A stretch of DNA of 64,000 nucleotides from contig CANMLU010000012.1 in NCBI GenBank assembly GCA_947498815.1, forward strand, positions 62,001-126,000, written 5' to 3'. Under the pieces are notes generated by a model. That model saw only the letters and a program-made list of their open reading frames with translations, made no database searches and was not told where the DNA came from. Shown here piece after piece: positions 33,070 to 42,565 of this stretch. The first letter of the stretch is position 1; each line of letters begins with the position of its first letter. The DNA is from an uncultured Aquimarina sp. Its GTDB lineage: Bacteria > Bacteroidota > Bacteroidia > Flavobacteriales > Flavobacteriaceae. Position numbers and translations under genes: made by a program.

Positions 33070-35418
33070 ATGAAAAGAGTCAATCAATTAAAAAAGTGGA
33101 TTACAAAAAATCTTAAAAAGATTACTCCAGGTCAAACCGCTGTAAGTGGAGCATCAAAAGCCTTGTTTTGGGGTTCCTCAATACTTTTTGTACTATTTTC
33201 TATACTTGGTATTAAAGTGGTATCAGATTGGAAATTTATTTTCTTTATCCTAGGGTTTGTTCTTATGATACTAATTATTACGTATCTAGGTTTGTGGATT
33301 TTCAAAAAACTGTATCAAATCCCTAGAAGCTATATTTTAGCAATAATTATAACTACACCATTACTTTTTGTATCCCTCGCTGGGGAATGGATTTATTGTG
33401 TATTTGCAGTTTTAATATTATCAACTTTGGGAGCTGGAATCGCTATTCTTTATAAAGGAAATTTTAAGAACCTCACAAAAGCAAAAAAAATAGTAACCAG
33501 TATAGGTCTATTAACTGGTATTGTTGGAATAATAGTTGCTATACTGGGTTTTATACCCAATGGTTTTGAAATGAAACCTATTGTAAATGCTGCTTGGTTA
33601 AGCAAAGAAGACATCTCGCCATTGACCGTTAAATCCCCCGCATTAAGAGGAGGATATAAAGTAAAAACACTCACTTATGGAAGTGGGCAAGATAAATACA
33701 GACCTGAATTTGGTGAAGAGGTAACTCTCAAAACAGGTCAAATTAATGGTGTTCCTTTTCTGGACAATTGGAAAGGATTTGGTGGCTGGTATCGAGAGAA
33801 GTATTGGGGTTTTAATGCCAGAGAACTTCCTATAAATGGTTATGTATGGTATCCAGAAGGCGAGGGACCATTTCCCCTTGCGCTTATTGTTCATGGAAAT
33901 CATTCTATGCAAGATTTTTCTGATACTGGATACGCTTACCTTGGAGAGTTAATGGCTTCTAGAGGTATTATTTTTGCCTCGGTTGATGAGAATTTTTTGA
34001 ATAGCTCATGGTCCGATATTTTTGGAGGCTTAGAGGAAGAGAACGATGCCAGAGGTTGGGTTCTGCTAGAGCATCTTAAGGTATGGCACGAATGGAATAA
34101 AGATTCACAAAACATATTTTTTAACAAGATAGATACGACTAGACTAGCATTACTTGGTCATTCGCGAGGTGGAGAAGCGGTGGCACATGCAGCACTTCTT
34201 AATACAATGCCACTATATTTTGATGATGCTTCTATCCCAATGAATTACAATTATAACATTAAATCTATTGTAGCTATTGCCCCAGTAGACGGGCAATATG
34301 AACCCGGAAATGCACAAACATTACTTAAAGATATAAACTATTTGGTTTTACATGGCGCTCAAGATGGTGATGTTAGTTCTTTTTCGGGCTCCAAACAATA
34401 CGAACGTATCATCTTTTCAGATAGTACGGATTATTTTAAGAGTGGGTTGTACATCCAAGGTGCAAATCATGGACAATTTAATACAAGTTGGGGAATAAAT
34501 GATATTGGTCTTATCAGCACTCGCTTTCTTAATAATACGCCTTTATTGGCTAAGGAGGATCAGGAAAAAATCGCAAAAGTTTATATAAGTGCATTTCTCG
34601 AAACAACACTTAAGGATAATAAAAACTATCGACCACTTTTTATAGATGCGCGCAAAGGTAAAGATTGGCTTCCAGAGACTATTTATCTTAATCAATATGA
34701 AGATAGTTCTTTTATTCCTTTAGCCACGTTCGATGAAGACTTCAATGTGAGTACTGCTAATGATAGTACTACTTCTATTAGTGCTAAAAACCTAAGTGTA
34801 TGGAGAGAGCAGGAGATTAAACTCAAATGGGGAAAGAAAGGTAGTAGAGCGGCATATATTGGATGGCATTATGACGATCTTGAAAAACAGGAAATCATAC
34901 CAGATTCAATTGTAGCAAGTTACACTCTAGAACTGAAAAAACCATTAATTACTATAGATAGTACATCAGTATTAACTTTTTCACTAGCAGAGTCTGACGA
35001 AAATACCAACCCTAAATCTGAAGGAAAATGGGTAAAGGGCTTAAAAAATGAGAATAAAGATGATGATATTGCTGAAAAAAATGATAGTTCTGAAGAAAGC
35101 GATGAAGATGCTCCAAAGCAGCCCATAGAATTCACAATGCTTTTACAAGATAGTAAGGGGAATAAAATCAACTTTTGCTTAAGTGATTTTTCCGCCTTGC
35201 AACGTGAAATTGGGGTGCGTATTTTTAAAGCACAATTCATAATTGATGAAACACTCTCAGAAAAAGTATTTCAAACATATATTTTTCCATTTAAAAAAAT
35301 GAAAACTGATCACCCTAATTTTGATTTTGAACAACTCCAAAACATACAATTTATTTTTGACAAAACTTCAGAGGGAGTCATCGTTCTAGACAACTTAGGT
35401 TTTATGAAAACTCATTAG
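33070..35418 (+). CDS. Large membrane-anchored alpha/beta hydrolase
   Basis: A 782-residue protein. Residues 25-165 hold five hydrophobic helices (for example FIFFILGFVLMILIITYLGL and IVTSIGLLTGIVGIIVAILGF). The catalytic part (about 230-500) has PFPLALIVHGNHSMQD (oxyanion region), IDTTRLALLGHSRGGEAVAHAALL (nucleophile Ser in GHSRGG), IKSIVAIAPVDGQYEP and YIQGANHGQF (candidate His). The last 250 residues are a strand-rich domain with an acidic low-complexity stretch (NENKDDDIAEKNDSSEESDED). The hydrolase faces the periplasm by inference. The combination resembles chlorophyllase/dienelactone-hydrolase-like folds; substrate unknown. Confidence 0.8.
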   Translation: MKRVNQLKKWITKNLKKITPGQTAVSGASKALFWGSSILFVLFSILGIKVVSDWKFIFFILGFVLMILIITYLGLWIFKKLYQIPRSYILAIIITTPLLFVSLAGEWIYCVFAVLILSTLGAGIAILYKGNFKNLTKAKKIVTSIGLLTGIVGIIVAILGFIPNGFEMKPIVNAAWLSKEDISPLTVKSPALRGGYKVKTLTYGSGQDKYRPEFGEEVTLKTGQINGVPFLDNWKGFGGWYREKYWGFNARELPINGYVWYPEGEGPFPLALIVHGNHSMQDFSDTGYAYLGELMASRGIIFASVDENFLNSSWSDIFGGLEEENDARGWVLLEHLKVWHEWNKDSQNIFFNKIDTTRLALLGHSRGGEAVAHAALLNTMPLYFDDASIPMNYNYNIKSIVAIAPVDGQYEPGNAQTLLKDINYLVLHGAQDGDVSSFSGSKQYERIIFSDSTDYFKSGLYIQGANHGQFNTSWGINDIGLISTRFLNNTPLLAKEDQEKIAKVYISAFLETTLKDNKNYRPLFIDARKGKDWLPETIYLNQYEDSSFIPLATFDEDFNVSTANDSTTSISAKNLSVWREQEIKLKWGKKGSRAAYIGWHYDDLEKQEIIPDSIVASYTLELKKPLITIDSTSVLTFSLAESDENTNPKSEGKWVKGLKNENKDDDIAEKNDSSEESDEDAPKQPIEFTMLLQDSKGNKINFCLSDFSALQREIGVRIFKAQFIIDETLSEKVFQTYIFPFKKMKTDHPNFDFEQLQNIQFIFDKTSEGVIVLDNLGFMKTH

Positions 35419-35533
35419 TACTTATATAAAAACAGGTTAGTACCATTTCTTGTTTGAATTTACCGGAAAAGAAAATTAAAGTTTTTTTCTCAATGAATAT
35501 CGAATATCGCCTTAACTATGATTTATCTGCTCA

Positions 35534-36139
35534 TTAAATAGTTCTAATTTTCTGTAATGCTTCTGCTTCCATTTGTTTAAAAGTTTCTTGGTCCATCGTA
35601 GTGCCTTCCATAGGAATAAAAGTAACATCTGTGATACCAATAAGCCCAAGCACGGTTTGTAAATACGGTTGCAAAAAATCTAAAGCTTTCATTTCTTTAG
35701 AATCATAGACTGCACCGGCTGCCGTAATGATATAGGCTTTTACGTTTTTAACTATGCCATAAAAAGCACCTTCTTCACTCACTCCAAAAGTAGCATTGAT
35801 TCTAACGATATGATCTATCCAAGCTTTTAGAGCAGAGGGTACACCAAAATTATACATAGGCGTACTGATCAATAAAACATTACTGCTTGTAAGCTCAGAG
35901 ATGAGTTGATCGGATAATTTAGTAGCTTCTTGCAGGTAGGGTGTAAAATCTTCCGAAGCGGTATAAAAACCTTCAATCGTTGTTTGTTGAATATGCGGAA
36001 TCGGTTGCTTGATAATGTCCCTAACAAGTACAGATCCATTTGGGTTAGATTTTTGCCATTGTTGTTGAAATTGATCGGCTATTTTTCGGCTGTCAGAACT
36101 CTCTATTCTCGAACTGGCATCTATTCTTAATAATTTCAT
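35534..36139 (-). CDS. FMN-dependent NADH:quinone oxidoreductase / azoreductase
   Basis: A 201-residue flavodoxin-like protein of the AzoR group. MKLLRIDASSRIESSDSRKIADQF is the N-terminal phosphate-binding loop for FMN, LLISTPMYNFGVPSALKAWIDHIVRINATFGVSEEGAFYGIV is the central block (PMYNF..P..LK.WID...R...TF), and AYIITAAGAVYD is the later FMN contact. AzoR reduces quinones and azo dyes with NADH. It ends a two-gene reverse unit: the dehydrogenase gene ends 5 bp before it. Confidence 0.92.
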   Translation of the reverse strand: MKLLRIDASSRIESSDSRKIADQFQQQWQKSNPNGSVLVRDIIKQPIPHIQQTTIEGFYTASEDFTPYLQEATKLSDQLISELTSSNVLLISTPMYNFGVPSALKAWIDHIVRINATFGVSEEGAFYGIVKNVKAYIITAAGAVYDSKEMKALDFLQPYLQTVLGLIGITDVTFIPMEGTTMDQETFKQMEAEALQKIRTI

Positions 36140-36144
36140 AGTAT

Positions 36145-37014
36145 TTATTTTTTAGGGTTTAAAAATTCATATACAGCCGTAAAATCCTGTTCGCCAAATC
36201 CATGTTGTTTGGCTTGGGTAAAGATCTCTTTGGTTGCATTAAGATTGGGTGTCGCTACTCCAATTTCATAGGCAGAGATGCTCGAAAGATGTAAATCTTT
36301 TTGTATCCATTGTAATGGGAAATTAGGTTCGTAGTCTGCATTTTCAAGTTTTGAACGAACGGCAGACATCACTGGCGCAACTACTGGAGTATGGAGTAGT
36401 ACGTTAAATAACGTTTCTTTTTCTAGCCCCATAGCTTCACCCATTACCAATGCTTCGGCAAAGGCAACCATCGATTGTCCCAGGAGTTGATTAATCAACA
36501 TTTTCATTGCCGCTCCTTTGCCTACTTCGCCCAGATTTAAGGTCTTTTTGCCCATGATCTCAAATAGCGGAGTGGCGGCTTCGATATCATCTTCGTTTCC
36601 ACCCACAAGAAATAATAATTCTCCATTTTCGGCAGGGCCTTTGGTACCTGCTACAGGTGCATCGAGGTATCGAACACGGTTTTTTGTAGCAAGAGCAGCC
36701 ATTTCTTTCGTAAAAGAGGGGTTTACAGTACTACAATTGATCCAAAGACTGTTTTTTAGCATCCCATTGAGTAATCCGTTATCTCCCGAAGCGATTTCTT
36801 TAACGACCTCCGGTGTAGACAACATGGTGATAACAATATCTGTGGTTGCTCCTACTTCTTTGGGAGTAGCCGCCCAAATAGCACCGTTGTCGATTAGTGA
36901 TTTGGCTTTTTCTTTTGTGCGGTTATAAACGACAAGTTCATATCCTTGTTTTTGAAGATTGGCAGCCATGCGACTACCCATAATCCCCAATCCTATACAT
37001 CCTATTTTTTTCAT
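36145..37014 (-). CDS. 3-hydroxyisobutyrate dehydrogenase-family oxidoreductase (GLYR1-like)
   Basis: A 289-residue NAD(P)-dependent beta-hydroxyacid dehydrogenase. KKIGCIGLGIMGSRMAANLQKQG is the Rossmann motif (GLGxMG), YLDAPVAGTKGPAENGELLFLVGG is the substrate-binding DAPVSG-type motif (here DAPVAGT), and GKGAAMKMLINQLLGQSMVAFAEA carries the catalytic Lys (G.GA..K...N). Substrate could be 3-hydroxyisobutyrate, a tartronate semialdehyde or glyoxylate/succinic semialdehyde. It is followed by an azoreductase gene, and an AraC regulator lies upstream (about 90 bp) on the same strand. Confidence 0.92.
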   Translation of the reverse strand: MKKIGCIGLGIMGSRMAANLQKQGYELVVYNRTKEKAKSLIDNGAIWAATPKEVGATTDIVITMLSTPEVVKEIASGDNGLLNGMLKNSLWINCSTVNPSFTKEMAALATKNRVRYLDAPVAGTKGPAENGELLFLVGGNEDDIEAATPLFEIMGKKTLNLGEVGKGAAMKMLINQLLGQSMVAFAEALVMGEAMGLEKETLFNVLLHTPVVAPVMSAVRSKLENADYEPNFPLQWIQKDLHLSSISAYEIGVATPNLNATKEIFTQAKQHGFGEQDFTAVYEFLNPKK

Positions 37015-37106
37015 TTGTAACTGTTTAATTTCTATACAAATGTCATTTAAATCAATGAGGAGAAATCTTCAAAAAATCTAAAAATGGTGATTTTCGGTCA
37101 AAAAAA

Positions 37107-37973
37107 TTAAATAAGAATGTTTTTTCGGTGTTTTATTTGAAACTGTTTAGGTGAAATATCAAATTTTTGTTGAAAGGCTTTAATAAAATGAGAGGTGTTT
37201 TCATAACCAACTTGTAGTGCAATACTTGTTACTGAATCGCTTTTCTCTTTTAATAACTGGGTTGCTTTTTCTAGTCGTTTTTCAATCAACCATTTTTTGG
37301 GAGAAATATTAAATTTGGATTTAAAATCCCTTCTGAAAGTAGAAATACTTCTCCCAGTGAGATAAGCATAGTCTTCTATATCAAGAGGTTTGTCGTAGTT
37401 TTGAGACATAAAAGCCTTGATGTTTTTACGTTCTTTATGCTTTAAAGATTGAAGCTTGTTTATAAACGTTTTTCCCTGATTTGAAATACTGATAAGGTGA
37501 AGAAATTCAAGCAATTTAGGTTTTGTAAATTGGTTTTGATGTTTCCCTCTATATAAGGTGATCAGAGTATCAACAAATAATCTGAGGTATTGATCATAAT
37601 CAATAATTATAGTTTTTGCATCAATCTCTGGTTTTGTGGTTTCAAAACTCATAAGAAACTCATCCGTGATCTCTTCGTCAAAAAAGAAAACGATAGCTTC
37701 AAAAGATTGATTTTTTGGTATGATATCCGAGATTATATACAATCCTTTGGGCAATAATATAAGTTGGTTTTTGTTTACAATAGTTACATCTCCTTGTGGG
37801 GTCTCAACCTGCAAGGCTCCATTTAGCACAAGTGTTATAGCATGTGCAGCGAGATAGCGTTCGTTTTGTAAATCGGCTTGTTGTACACTTTTTAAAACCA
37901 CACAAGAAAGTCCATCCACGAGGATTTTTTCTATATTGGGGTGTTTATAAAACACTTGTGGCACTACTTTCAT
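37107..37973 (-). CDS. AraC-family transcriptional regulator
   Basis: A 288-residue cytosolic regulator from the ATG at 37973 (an upstream TTG would add three residues). The N-terminal half is a cupin-like sensor (LPKGLYIISDI, VNKNQLILLPKG) and the last 100 residues hold the AraC HTH pair: YDKPLDIEDYAYLTGRSISTFRRDFKSKFNISPKKWLIEKRLEKA and SVTSIALQVGYENTSHFIKAFQQKFDISPKQF. Its gene is upstream of the dehydrogenase/azoreductase pair on the same strand and may control it. Confidence 0.9.
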   Translation of the reverse strand: MKVVPQVFYKHPNIEKILVDGLSCVVLKSVQQADLQNERYLAAHAITLVLNGALQVETPQGDVTIVNKNQLILLPKGLYIISDIIPKNQSFEAIVFFFDEEITDEFLMSFETTKPEIDAKTIIIDYDQYLRLFVDTLITLYRGKHQNQFTKPKLLEFLHLISISNQGKTFINKLQSLKHKERKNIKAFMSQNYDKPLDIEDYAYLTGRSISTFRRDFKSKFNISPKKWLIEKRLEKATQLLKEKSDSVTSIALQVGYENTSHFIKAFQQKFDISPKQFQIKHRKNILI

Positions 37974-38063
37974 AACATGCAAAACTCTAAAGAAATTCCT
38001 GCTTTAAATGCAGCTTTTCATTAAAAGTAGTGATTTTCGGTCAAAACCTGAATCGTCATATGA

Positions 38064-39041
38064 TTATTTTGATAAAGTGTTCTCATACAATTCTGCAATT
38101 CCTTCTTTGATAGAGATAGCATTTTTGTAGCCTAGCTCTGTTCGAGCTTTGCTATCATCTACCGAAAATTCTCGACCCATCAACCGTATCATTATGGGTG
38201 CAACAGGAGGTTTTGATTTTAATCCAAAAGTCCTCCATACGATATCCACTGTATTGGCAATAAAGGAAGCAAAAGGTAAAGAGATACTTTCGTTTCCAGG
38301 TTCAATTCCTTGAGATCTTAGAACGGCAGTAAAGAAGTCTTTCATGGGTCTTCGTTCTCCATCTGTGACAAAATATGCTTCACCGCCTTTTTGTGATGTT
38401 AAAGCGGCCATGATTGCATTTCCCAAGTTCTTAATATGAATAGTTGATAATATTTGATCTCCTTTGCCCAACCATTTCCATTTTCCTTCTACAGCTCGGG
38501 CGAAAATCTCTTCATAATGATGATTATTGTTTCCCCAAATGGCTGGTGGCCGCAGTGATATAGTGGTGAATGATTTAGAATTCTCGGCAAGCACTTTTCT
38601 TTCGGCGATAGCTTTAGTTTTTGGATAAAGAGCCTTTGGTAACTCAAAACTGGCATCAATTTCCTTTGCGTTAATGATAGGCGAACCTGCAATTACCGGA
38701 GCTGCACTAATGTAAATGAACTTTCTTACTTTGTTTTTTTTTGATAGGGAGAGTAGACTCTCGGTAGCTTTTACGTTGATGTCATAAAAGTTCTTTTTGT
38801 CATAGGTAAACCCCATATATGCTGCCGAATGTACTACAACATCACAATATGATAAAGCTTCTTCAGTATTTTCTGAAAGGGAAACCAAGTCATCCAACAC
38901 TGGAATTGCACCTAATTTATCGACCTTTCTAGCGGATTTTTGACTTCTGGCCAACGCATAAATGGTATGACCGTTTTGAATTAATTGCGGAATTATATTT
39001 TGGCCTACAAAACCAGACCCTCCTGTTACAAAAATATTCAT
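38064..39041 (-). CDS. NAD(P)-dependent epimerase/3-beta-hydroxysteroid-dehydrogenase-like SDR
   Basis: A 325-residue extended SDR. MNIFVTGGSGFVGQNIIPQLI is the GxxGxxG NAD(P) motif, DVVVHSAAYMGF is the NAG-like segment, and YPKTKAIAERKV is the YxxxK catalytic pair (Tyr about residue 150). SLRPPAIWG and IHIKNLGNAIMAAL are the later extended-SDR motifs. No substrate is evident: choices include sugar nucleotides and sterol-like or cinnamyl compounds. A TAnnTTTG-type box (rc CAAAAGTA at 39056-39063) sits 15 bp before the start. An AraC gene is divergent in function but same-strand upstream. Confidence 0.85.
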   Translation of the reverse strand: MNIFVTGGSGFVGQNIIPQLIQNGHTIYALARSQKSARKVDKLGAIPVLDDLVSLSENTEEALSYCDVVVHSAAYMGFTYDKKNFYDINVKATESLLSLSKKNKVRKFIYISAAPVIAGSPIINAKEIDASFELPKALYPKTKAIAERKVLAENSKSFTTISLRPPAIWGNNNHHYEEIFARAVEGKWKWLGKGDQILSTIHIKNLGNAIMAALTSQKGGEAYFVTDGERRPMKDFFTAVLRSQGIEPGNESISLPFASFIANTVDIVWRTFGLKSKPPVAPIMIRLMGREFSVDDSKARTELGYKNAISIKEGIAELYENTLSK

Positions 39042-39121
39042 GATATAGTTTTTATCAAAAGTACTTTATGCAGCGGCCTTATAATTAACTCTAAAAGGCA
39101 ATTCATTATCCCTAAAAGACA

Positions 39122-40075
39122 TTACCTTCTTATTTTTGAAGGTAAGATGTTGTGATATTTTTTAAAAGCGCTAGTAAATTTTGAAGGATGTGAATATCCA
39201 AGTTCGTAACTGATTTCTGAAACATTTTGCGATTTTTGTGCAAGTTCACGATAAGCATATTGCATTTTTGCTTTCAGATGATATTGATAAGGAGAAGTCC
39301 CGAAAACTTGTTTAAAAGCATTTTTGAATTTGGTCAAACTCATTGCAGAAACTGCCGCCAGGTTTTCGATAGTTGGAATACTCTTAATAAGAGGATCACG
39401 TAATTGTCCAGCGATCATAAAAAGGCTCTTAAGATCATTTGGATTTATGTTTTCTGAATGATCCAACGCTTCGCGACTAGATAGTTTTTTGATAAACAAT
39501 CCCAAAAAATTAAGTAAGTTGGCATGTTTTTGAAAAGTATTTGTAGTAGGAAGAAGAGTTTCTGTAAGATAATTTTCAGAATCAAGGTCTAGGTCTTCAT
39601 AAATCAAACTACTCGAAGAGATTATAGACATAATATTTTGTAATTCTTCTTCGGTTCTTAAATATTGCTGAAGCATTTTTTTTGGAAATTTAATTAAGGC
39701 AATATTAAAAGGAACAGCTATTGGGCTTCTACTTGATACTTTGGCACCGGGCTTATAAAATAACATTCCAGAGGGTTGATTGCGTTGTATTTCTATAGGC
39801 TCACCATTTACAGTTTTATCTACCGACTGCTCAGACAGATTTATGTTTAATAGGAAATAAGGACTGTTTTCGGGATTTTCTGATTGTGTTTGTATGTGTT
39901 GATTTAGAGTAAATTTCATAGATACAAATTCAATATCACCGTTAAAGGATATTTTTTCGGCTATACCTGATCCCAATTTATTGGGAATAACAAATTTGTT
40001 TTGATCAATTTGCGCACCTAATTGATCACCAAATTCTTTAAGAATGTCATTACTTATATCAATATGAAGTTGCAT
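39122..40075 (-). CDS. AraC-family transcriptional regulator
   Basis: A 317-residue protein. The first 200 residues have strands (GMLFYKPGAKVSSRSPIAVPFNIALIKFP) typical of an AraC ligand-binding part without known ligand; the C-terminal HTH reads SIPTIENLAAVSAMSLTKFKNAFKQVFGTSPYQYHLKAKMQYAY and NVSEISYELGYSHPSKFTSAFKKYHNILP. The gene lies 80 bp upstream of the SDR gene on the same strand, so the pair may be one regulatory unit. Confidence 0.9.
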   Translation of the reverse strand: MQLHIDISNDILKEFGDQLGAQIDQNKFVIPNKLGSGIAEKISFNGDIEFVSMKFTLNQHIQTQSENPENSPYFLLNINLSEQSVDKTVNGEPIEIQRNQPSGMLFYKPGAKVSSRSPIAVPFNIALIKFPKKMLQQYLRTEEELQNIMSIISSSSLIYEDLDLDSENYLTETLLPTTNTFQKHANLLNFLGLFIKKLSSREALDHSENINPNDLKSLFMIAGQLRDPLIKSIPTIENLAAVSAMSLTKFKNAFKQVFGTSPYQYHLKAKMQYAYRELAQKSQNVSEISYELGYSHPSKFTSAFKKYHNILPSKIRR

Positions 40076-40174
40076 GCTTTAAAGATAGGATTTAAAATAA
40101 AAAACCATAAATGCGCAACCATTTATTGACTCCTTGATCTTTTAAATACAGAAAACTTAATAAATTAGGGCATC

Positions 40175-40657
40175 ATGAAATCATATTATATCTTCTTTCT
40201 CGGTATATTTTTGTTTTTTTCGTGTAGTAATGACGACGATCAATCAGGTACCAGACAGGGTTCTTTAATTTTTGGAACTTTTGCCGGAGAATGTTTTGGA
40301 GATTGTTTTGACGTATTTAGAATTGATAATGGAAAGCTTCAGGAGGATCAAGTTGTTGATTTTTTTACTCAGGATTATAGTTTTACCAGTTCTTTTACTT
40401 TTCCTGAGTTGCAGTTTAATTTGTACAAAAATATTTTGAGCGAGATTCCACAAGAATTGGTCGATGGTTCGGATAAAACATATGGTTGTCCTGATTGTGC
40501 GGATCAAGGAGGTTTTTATTTTGAAATTCGAACTTCTGATGGAGCAACGAAAAAATATATTGTAGATACAAATAATACCACGGATCAGAGTGAGGAGATA
40601 TTAGTTTTTAAGAACAAAATATCAGAGATTATCAAGAATTTACGGGGAGTTAATTAA
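40175..40657 (+). CDS. Putative lipoprotein of unknown function
   Basis: A 160-residue protein with a Bacteroidota lipoprotein signal (YIFFLGIFLFFSCSNDDDQSG; lipidated Cys about residue 17, followed by the SNDDD sorting-type acidic stretch linked in this phylum to surface export). The mature part has GTFAGECFGDCFDVFRIDNGKL and YGCPDCADQGGFYFEIRT, with four Cys in CxxxC/CxxC pairs that may bind metal or form disulfides. No family recognised. The 3' end overlaps the convergent glycosyltransferase gene by 8 bp. Confidence 0.7.
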   Translation: MKSYYIFFLGIFLFFSCSNDDDQSGTRQGSLIFGTFAGECFGDCFDVFRIDNGKLQEDQVVDFFTQDYSFTSSFTFPELQFNLYKNILSEIPQELVDGSDKTYGCPDCADQGGFYFEIRTSDGATKKYIVDTNNTTDQSEEILVFKNKISEIIKNLRGVN

Positions 40658-41360
40658 TCACTCTTTCTTTATAATATCGATACAAATCTTCAGATGAGGC
40701 GCCTAGCCATCTTCGCATATGAATATTTAAAAAATGATACTGTAGGGTCCAAACTCCAATTTCGCGATAACGTCTGGCCGATGTGGTAACATATTGTGGT
40801 ATGATAACGAACTCATTCATGTCAAATAGTCTATCGACAAGGTCATTATCTTCATATACGATATATGACTCGTCATAACCATCAATTTGGTCAAATAATT
40901 GTCTGGTGATAAACTGACTTTGATCTCCGCCACGGCAACGTTTGCTTTCAAATTGGGTTAACCATCCCAAAAAAAGAAGCCATGGGTGGTTATCATCAAA
41001 TTTCATCCTGAAACAGCCCGCACTATTTCCTTTTTCAACTTCATCGATGATATATTGATCGTAATGTTGGGGAGGAAACGAATCTGCATGCAAAAAATAT
41101 AATAATTCGGCCTGTGCTACTTTGGCTCCGGCATTTAACTGTTTAGCTCGCCCTTTTCTTGAAGGGATACATGTAATAGTTATTTCTGTTTTTTTGGATA
41201 AGTTTTCTACAATTTCTAGAGAGGAATCCACACTACCGCCATCTACTACAATAATCTCTTTAAGATTGTCTTTATTATTGGTGTTATTTATTAAGTAAGA
41301 AAGCAGCGTACCAATGGTAGCTGCTTCATTAAGGATTGGGATGATAATTGATATCTTCAA
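40650..41360 (-). CDS. TIGR04283-type arsenosugar biosynthesis glycosyltransferase
   Basis: A 236-residue GT2-like protein: MKISIIIPILNEAATIGTLL, EIIVVDGGSVDSSLEI, SRKGRAKQLNAGAKVAQAELLYFLHADSFPP (DxD region with HADS) and GDQSQFITRQLFDQIDGYDESYIVYEDNDLVDRL. GRAxQxNxGA and FLHAD are features of the TIGR04283 group that NCBI links to arsenosugar biosynthesis. The rest of that pathway (arsM, arsS, TIGR04282-type glycosyltransferase) lies at 53-57.5 kb, with DUF547 and regulatory genes between, which supports the assignment. Confidence 0.85.
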   Translation of the reverse strand: MKISIIIPILNEAATIGTLLSYLINNTNNKDNLKEIIVVDGGSVDSSLEIVENLSKKTEITITCIPSRKGRAKQLNAGAKVAQAELLYFLHADSFPPQHYDQYIIDEVEKGNSAGCFRMKFDDNHPWLLFLGWLTQFESKRCRGGDQSQFITRQLFDQIDGYDESYIVYEDNDLVDRLFDMNEFVIIPQYVTTSARRYREIGVWTLQYHFLNIHMRRWLGASSEDLYRYYKERVIN

Positions 41361-41434
41361 TTTCGGAAAATTATATTTAGGCTATAAATTTACTTAATAA
41401 ACATCCAACATACTCTTAATACCCTTTTTGTTTT

Positions 41435-42181
41435 TTAATCCAATACAAATGCAGGGGTAACTACTGTTTGTTCATTCAATCTCCAATCATAATCTTTGTA
41501 TCCTTTTTTTGCTTGATTTGAAATTTTTATGGCGGCGTATCGATTAATAAAGTCCTTTACATCCCCACCATTTATTTTGAAATCTTTTTTGTACCAGGTA
41601 AATATTTTAGAAACGTTTACCTCTGTATTGGTAATTGTATTTCGGATGGGGTCATTGATAAACTTACTCGTTTGCTCATCAAGTGCCACATGAAGGTTGT
41701 CTGCCGTATAAGCTCTGTTCCAAACCACAGGACAAGAGATTGAGGCACAGTTGATTGCAAAATGAATTCTTGGATCTCCAAATTTTCTAAGAATTTTGTG
41801 CTCTAACTCACCAAGACTATGCCATGAACCATCAATTTTGAAGAATTTTTTACCCCAAGGATCTTCAAGATCTTTGATACTTTTTAACGGATAACTATCA
41901 ATAATAAGTTTTATGGTATATGCATTGTAAGCATTGATCCAATAGGCAAGTTTTTCTTCTCTACTCCAGTTTTCCTGAGGTGGATTTTCTGAAAGCTGTT
42001 TAAAGTATGTGTATAATTGAGAGCTGTCTCTCATGAATCCATCATAATCTACTTTTCCGTCTTCAGAAACGTTTAATAATAATGCTCGATCCCACACACT
42101 GTGATCAAAAGATTCTTGCGATTGTACTTTGCTGAAAAACATTAGGATTAACACTACTAATATTATTTTTGGAGCTTTCAT
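41435..42181 (-). CDS. DUF547 domain secreted protein
   Basis: A 248-residue protein with a signal peptide (ILVVLILMFFSKVQSQ). DUF547 blocks: KLAYWINAYNAYTIKLIIDSYPLKSIKDLEDPWGKKFF, LGELEHKILRKFGDPRIHFAINCASISCPVVWNRAYT and VSKIFTWYKKDFKINGGDVKDF. Both cysteines of NCASISCP are kept. Length and order match its neighbours at 42.6, 44.7 and 46.9 kb. The gene lies 75 bp upstream of the TIGR04283-type glycosyltransferase on the same strand, so they may be co-transcribed. Role unknown; periplasmic by signal. Confidence 0.9.
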   Translation of the reverse strand: MKAPKIILVVLILMFFSKVQSQESFDHSVWDRALLLNVSEDGKVDYDGFMRDSSQLYTYFKQLSENPPQENWSREEKLAYWINAYNAYTIKLIIDSYPLKSIKDLEDPWGKKFFKIDGSWHSLGELEHKILRKFGDPRIHFAINCASISCPVVWNRAYTADNLHVALDEQTSKFINDPIRNTITNTEVNVSKIFTWYKKDFKINGGDVKDFINRYAAIKISNQAKKGYKDYDWRLNEQTVVTPAFVLD

Positions 42182-42565
42182 AGTTTTATATTTTTTGAAT
42201 GGTTATTATTTAATTGTTATTTGGTAATTGTATTGTTATTGATTGAGGTTTTAGTAGAAAATCAAGAAATGAACTTACAGAAGATATTTTGTGATTATTT
42301 AGAAAGAGATGCTCAAATGGTGGATTGAAGAAATGGGTATTTAAACACCGAAATGTATTTAAGTAATTGATTTGTAGTGTCTTAAATAATTGAAAATTTC
42401 TTGGTTAAGAAAGTTTATTTGTGAGATGACTGTTAAGTTTTTTACAAAAATTTTAACATTTAAAAACAACAAAACACTCAAATTATTGTAAAAATATTGA
42501 GTGTTTTGTTGCTAAAAAATGAATGTTTAATAGACTTTGTTAAATAGAAAAATGTAATATTTTCC
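42182..42565. other. 384-bp intergenic region with terminator, otherwise featureless
   Basis: It contains the terminator at 42461-42511 and otherwise AT-rich sequence with no reading frame above about 30 codons in good context. The promoter of the DUF547 gene at 41435-42181 should lie in its left part. Confidence 0.5.
42461..42511 (-). terminator. Intrinsic terminator downstream of the DUF547 lipoprotein gene
   Basis: A 15-bp perfect stem (CAACAAAACACTCAA at 42467-42481 with its complement at 42497-42511) followed on the minus strand by TTTTTAAA. It lies 55 bp after the stop at 42566. Confidence 0.75.
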